DNA of 64,000 nucleotides, taken from NCBI GenBank assembly GCA_028641055.1, contig CM054061.1, forward strand, positions 54,106,081 through 54,170,080, given 5' to 3'. The position numbers and the translations under genes are program-made. Positions 59,929-64,000 of the stretch are shown in pieces (the first letter of the stretch is position 1; every line of letters starts with the position of its first letter). This DNA comes from Alopecurus myosuroides (taxonomy: Eukaryota > Streptophyta > Magnoliopsida > Poales > Poaceae). The notes beneath the pieces were generated by a model, which made no database searches, was not told the DNA's origin, and worked only from the letters and a program-made list of their open reading frames with translations.

Positions 59929-62151
59929 CTCTTCCTAGTTTTCGGTGGCTGAGATGCTGGTTGCAAGGGCTCTGTCTCTCCTCTCTCCTGCATTTTTTCA
60001 GTTTTGTCTCCTGCCTCTTCATATCTCTTTTCCTTTTTCTTTCCTTAAGAACTGCTTCTTCTAGAACCTTGCCTGCACGGTTACATTTAAAAGTGTGCCT
60101 TGTCACTAGATTATTTTGTCATGTTTTCTGGCTACGATAATTAGCTGCTTTCTTCACAGAAAAATCACATATTTCAGAATATGTATTGTAGAATTGGAAA
60201 GCTTCCTCGGCACTGTCAAAAATCTGATCGATATGAGGGACGTGATGGTTGTGCACCTCCTGGCTGGATGTTTGAGCAGCAACAACACTTTCATTTTCTA
60301 TAAAGATGTCTATATCTTCCTGTGACAATTGATGTTCTTCATCAGCAACAACCTCGACTTCCACTGGGATTTGTTCATCATCAACATCATCATCCCCCAG
60401 GTGTTGTAGCATCTTTGGGTCCGTCGCCAGAAGAAATTTCTTCCATACTTTCATCTTCATGAGAGGAATTCATGTCTACACTATGGCCTGGCGTGACAGG
60501 ATTCCTCCAAGTATCGTTGTACTTGTAAGAACTATCTTCATCATTTTCCGACAACTGATCAGACTGCCTTGGGTTTGGTCAGTGTTGTCATATGTTCTGC
60601 CTCCTTCAGTGGCAATTGCATCATCTTGATTACAAGGAGTAAAATCACTCCTGCCTGTAATCATGTACATGTTGTTCCGTAAAAGTAAAACAAGAATAAT
60701 CAGAGAGAATAATGTTCCGATAAATAAGTACATAAATTTTACAATCCGCACAACCTAATTTGTTTCAAACTACTTGTGTCTCACCTCATCAAACATTGGA
60801 GCATTCAGTAAGTCCATAATGCCCAGGAAGTAATGAAATTGTAGTTTTGTCAGTAACAAATTTTGCGAGAACAATACCTCAACACCATGCACATTGTCTT
60901 TACTTTGAAATTTGTTGCATATATGGCATACGATTTTGTTGGACCAGACTAATCTGCTATGTCAATTTTGATCAATTTTTAATCATGAACAACAAATTTT
61001 GGCAGCTGTAAACAACAATATGAAATGTCACAAGATGAGTTTTCTCTAAATTTTCTGTTTTTTTGCATACTAACTATGTAGCATGGAAAACAACCACTAC
61101 TTTTTCAAGCTCAAGTGCCAAGCTACTACAAGGTAAAGCAAGTTAAATTTGCAACGACTCCATCATAATTGATATACAGTATATATTTGCGCTCTGTTGG
61201 ATAGTTCACTTTTTCCACCACAGACAAAAGACAATTATGTCTTATATAGTGCTTTTTATACCTCAGATAGAGAACTAGTACTCATTACTTGATTGGAATA
61301 AAACTTATTTTGTGCTACACCAGTATCTCGAACATAACAAGGACCCTGCAAATACAACAAACCAATCAAAACTGGTTATATTTTCCCAAACATGGATAAA
61401 CTTGTATTTTTAAATGTGTTCTTCCATACTCTGTCATCTGATGAAAACGCACAAGTTATATTGTTCACATTATCCACAACTCGAGAGTCTGTAGCCAATT
61501 CTCTGTAGGAGCTAATAGTGAATGGTGACACCTATAATGTTTTTGTAAACATGAAAATTACTTTCATTCATTTCAACTGCAAACAACAACTTTCATGACC
61601 TGACAGTGAATATATCGAAAGAAAAATACCTGAGTTAAACAGAGTTCTGGCATTTCATGATTATTCAACTGCTCATTTTGTGTTTGGCCAGCTACTGGTA
61701 TGTAGGAATGCCTAGCCTGGGAAGGCCCCTGCAAGTTTAAAACATGTTCCTATCAACTTTCATGACCTGACAGTGAATATATCAATTTTTTGAACAAACA
61801 TGAGGTCAAGCCTACATCCTCACCTGACCGGTGTTCATTAAGAAAGATCCATAGATTCCAAAGATTTGAGAAACTGTATCTTCACTTTCATTTCCTGTCA
61901 ATTAAAAGTACATAATGTTCAGACTGCTTGTATTAATCTCCAACATGTTTCAGGATCCAAAAAGGGAGGAATTTGACAGAAGAATTTTGTTCATACATAC
62001 CCTGTGTATATCCAGATCCAACATCAATGCCCACCCAAGGATCTCTCGAAGAGAAGCCAGTTTGAGATTCTTGCTGGTACGTACCACCTTTACCACCTGA
62101 CTCAACCCCCATGTGAGCAATCGCTTTGTTGATGTTCCTGCTTATGGGCAA
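59929..62151 (-). pseudogene. FAR1-type MULE transposase gene, N-terminal exons
   Basis: Reading leftwards, small exons flanked by GT/AG are recognisable: one ending at 62001 (IDVGSGYTQG), 61824-61894, one near 61625-61730 (NHEMPELCLTQ), one near 61450-61545, one near 61260-61350 and one ending near 60785. A large exon follows from about 60650. Its acidic section leads to IFDSAEEAFQFYNTYSEIC and FSVKKAANYRSQKT, then the Cys-containing TRHTFKCNRAGKV and a basic ERKRKRDMKRQ stretch. This is the FAR1 DNA-binding domain up to the Copia insertion. Damage: a frame change near 60560, another near 60400-60460, and an in-frame TGA at 60119-60121. The exon limits are by eye and approximate. Confidence 0.72.
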
Positions 62152-62578
62152 ATCTGGAGACAGACATCGAGAGGACCCCCCCCCCCCCCCGTTGTTTTTG
62201 TGCTGTTACTAGTGTCTTCTACGCTGTTCCTAGTTCTCAGATCGATGAGGAACAGAAGGAGGAAGAAGGGAACAAGGACGAAGGGAGGTACATCATGAAC
62301 ATGATGTACGTCCTTTTCTTTCTCGCCTGGGAGCTTCCAGACAACACTTCTTTCTTGTGGAAGGGGCCGCGTCGCTGTTGGTTTCTGTCTGGAAGGGGGT
62401 GGGCTGCGAGGTGGGCTGGACAGAAAACACAATGCCCATGACACAAACGTGCAACAAACAAGGACAGAAAAGTGCATGACATAGGAAATAGGGGGCACAA
62501 ACGTTGTACACGCAGTCGACTGTGACATAAGCTATTCTCAGTCGACTGTGACATAGGCGCTCCCGTATGAATATCACG
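62152..62578. other. Flank upstream of the FAR1-type gene
   Basis: It contains a C-run at about 62177-62190, a near-perfect palindrome GTACATCATGAACATGATGT near 62287 and a repeated CAGTCGACTGTGACATA (near 62513 and 62540). It may hold the promoter and right terminus of the MULE, but I could not define either. Confidence 0.5.
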
Positions 62579-62580
62579 TA

Positions 62581-62674
62581 CTCCCTCTGATCCATAAAAA
62601 GTGTCGCTCATTTTATACTAAGTTAGTACAAACTTTGTACTAAGTGAGCGACATTTTTTATGGATCGGAGGGAG
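62581..62674. mobile_element. Stowaway-like MITE, 94 bp
   Basis: The ends are inverted repeats of about 30 bases (CTCCCTCTGATCCATAAAAA against CTCCCTCCGATCCATAAAAA after complementing), flanked by TA at 62579-62580 and 62675-62676. Size, CTCCCTC terminus and TA target site fit the Stowaway (Tc1/mariner-derived) class common in grasses. No coding capacity. Confidence 0.92.
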
Positions 62675-62676
62675 TA

Positions 62677-62828
62677 GTATTTGTTAATTTTGCACCTTGG
62701 AACTCATTATAAACGAACATTAGAGCATCCACAATCTCTTGCCATTCTGGCTTGCACATGAAGGCTCTAAAACGATCAGGTGAACCAATCTGGCCATGCC
62801 ATCTTACCAACTGGGGCTATCCCCTTTT
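62677..62828. other. Short stretch between the MITE and the LINE
   Basis: About 150 bp with no recognisable feature. The LINE's 3' end is placed near 62828 only because the sequence there resembles LINE 3' ends; no clear poly(A), seen as poly(T) on the plus strand, marks it. Confidence 0.35.
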
Positions 62829-64000
62829 CCATTAACTTTCATCAACGGAAATAACAGAGTTCGGAACAAAAGATGAAACAAATAAAAGGAAAAGGGAAGG
62901 AGACTATAGCCCAAACAGTAGGAAAACCCGCTGAGAAATCTCGGCTCGAGACCCCTCTACGGGACAAAAAAAACTACCACCTAAACTACAGCAATTTCAG
63001 GGTACATCCACCACCAGGAATCCAAAATACAGGAATCAACAAAGTCCACAGCAACTGAAAGCAAACTGAACCAAAATACGCTCGACAACATGAAGATGAC
63101 CCAGCTTTTTAGGCCTCAGATCCATCGGTGAGACGCAGCATCCCGCGAGCCTCCGTCCATCTGTTCGCAACCCGCTCCACCACTTTGATGATTTGATCAG
63201 CACCTCCTTTGATCAGCTCCTTGTCCTCTGGCTTGTACAAACCTTCCCAATAGCATAAGAAAGCACACCAAGAGTAAACTATAACCACAGGAGTCCTCAC
63301 GATTTTTTCATCAAAAGTTATGTCGTTTCTCGTGGTCCAGATGACCCGGCACAAGGATGCCAAAAGCAACATATGAAACTTTTTCCCCCCAGGAAAGAAT
63401 TTATGCAACCAAGCAATACTTTGCCAAAGCGACCTGGGACAAGTATCAGTCCCTAACACCGAGCCTAACACACTCCAGAGAAATTTGGCACTAGCACAAC
63501 CAAAAAACAAGTGGTTTGCCGTTTCATTTTGATTACAAAAGGAACACGAGGAGCATCCCAGCCAGTTCCTGCTTCTCATGTTATCATGAGTTAAAATTGC
63601 ATTTCTAAACATTTGCCAAAGAAAAATCTTTATTTTCAGGGGGAGTTTGGATTTCCAGATCCACTTATTATTAGCACCTGCTAGATTTCTTTCCAGGAGA
63701 CTATACACGGATTTGGTTAAAACATAACCATTTGCATTCTCCTTCCAGGATACTCTATCAGATTCATTACTCACACCAATTTTTCGAGCAGCCTCCACAA
63801 TGAGATCCCAATCCCTGACCATGTCAGGTAACAAGCGTCTGCGAAAAGGAAGGTTTAAATTGGCCACTATGGCCTTCTCAAAGGTCCAATCTTGCGCCTG
63901 GCAAATATTAAACAGAGAAGGAAAAGACACGCAAAGGGAGCAACCATTCAACCAAGGATCCTTCCAAAATCTCACTAGGTTCCCTTTATTCAAAATGAGC
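62829..64000 (-). mobile_element. LINE, 3' portion, runs out of the window
   Basis: The minus-strand ORF at 63109-63993 encodes the C-terminal part of a LINE second ORF, and about 280 bp of probable 3' untranslated sequence lie to its left. The rest of the element is beyond base 64000. Confidence 0.82.
63109..63993 (-). CDS. C-terminus of LINE reverse transcriptase, zf-RVT domain
   Basis: 294 visible residues, open at the right edge, so the true start is outside. Features are RFWKDPWLNG at the start and a Cys/His cluster of the zf-RVT type (WLGCSSCSFCNQNETANHLFFGC), preceded by WKSKLPLKIKIFLWQMFRNAI and followed by WTTRNDITF. This arrangement is typical of the region after the polymerase in plant LINEs. 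No interruption is seen in the visible part. The polymerase and endonuclease domains are not in the window, so activity cannot be judged. Confidence 0.87.
   Translation of the reverse strand: MNKGNLVRFWKDPWLNGCSLCVSFPSLFNICQAQDWTFEKAIVANLNLPFRRRLLPDMVRDWDLIVEAARKIGVSNESDRVSWKENANGYVLTKSVYSLLERNLAGANNKWIWKSKLPLKIKIFLWQMFRNAILTHDNMRSRNWLGCSSCSFCNQNETANHLFFGCASAKFLWSVLGSVLGTDTCPRSLWQSIAWLHKFFPGGKKFHMLLLASLCRVIWTTRNDITFDEKIVRTPVVIVYSWCAFLCYWEGLYKPEDKELIKGGADQIIKVVERVANRWTEARGMLRLTDGSEA

Larger units (their letters stand above)
41155..62578. mobile_element. Mutator-like element remnant with Ulp1-like and FAR1-type genes
   Basis: After removal of the Copia element R this is about 12.9 kb. A plus-strand Ulp1-like gene (41155-48317) and a minus-strand FAR1/MULE transposase gene (about 49380-62151) converge. 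MULEs that carry Ulp1-like protease genes are known (Kaonashi-type and relatives). The left end is lost: element D's LTR abuts the middle of an exon. I could not identify terminal inverted repeats, so the right boundary, set at the MITE, is a guess. Confidence 0.68.

Overview
The window looks like intergenic DNA of a large-genome grass, most likely Triticeae (wheat, Aegilops, barley or rye type). I see no single-copy host gene I can defend, no rRNA or tRNA gene and nothing prokaryotic. Almost every base can be assigned to nested transposable elements: Gypsy and Copia LTR retrotransposons, a Mutator-like DNA transposon (MULE), a Stowaway-type MITE and a LINE. The lineage call is inference from element types and from general familiarity with Triticeae repeats. 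I give no element family names because no search was possible.

Layout. (1) 1-5593: element A, a minus-strand gypsy-type element truncated by the window edge. It carries a solo LTR (185-1598, target duplication AGGAC) and a plus-strand LTR of A's own family (3402-5017) lodged in A's 5' LTR. (2) 5594-6915: unassigned sequence. (3) 6916-41154: element D, same family as A, minus strand, broken up by later arrivals. Element C, a gag-protease-only Athila-like element, sits in D's 3' LTR (6977-15066, AGCGA). A 4.1-kb solo LTR, E, sits in D's internal region (18430-37847, GTGAA). Inside E is T, a 15.3-kb Tat-lineage gypsy element (22019-37313, GTTCT). (4) 41155 to about 62.5 kb: a MULE remnant with an Ulp1-like cysteine protease gene on the plus strand and a FAR1-type transposase gene on the minus strand. 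The transposase gene is split by R, a young Copia element (51392-59923, TGTTC). (5) 62581-62674: a Stowaway-like MITE. (6) about 62830-64000: the 3' end of a minus-strand LINE.

How the parts relate. The order of events follows from nesting: D, then C and E into D, then T into E; the MULE, then R into it. T and R have almost identical LTRs, so both arrived recently, yet both polyproteins are broken. They were probably copied by machinery supplied in trans. T also carries an antisense gene whose eight exons I could join by GT/AG sites into one uninterrupted 1,403-codon frame, while its gag-pol frame has two stops. Elements A and D encode a conserved ORF of unknown function where gag would be expected. 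I read the Ulp1-like and FAR1-type genes as two convergent genes of one MULE. Their catalytic and zinc-binding residues are largely recognisable, but both genes are decayed.
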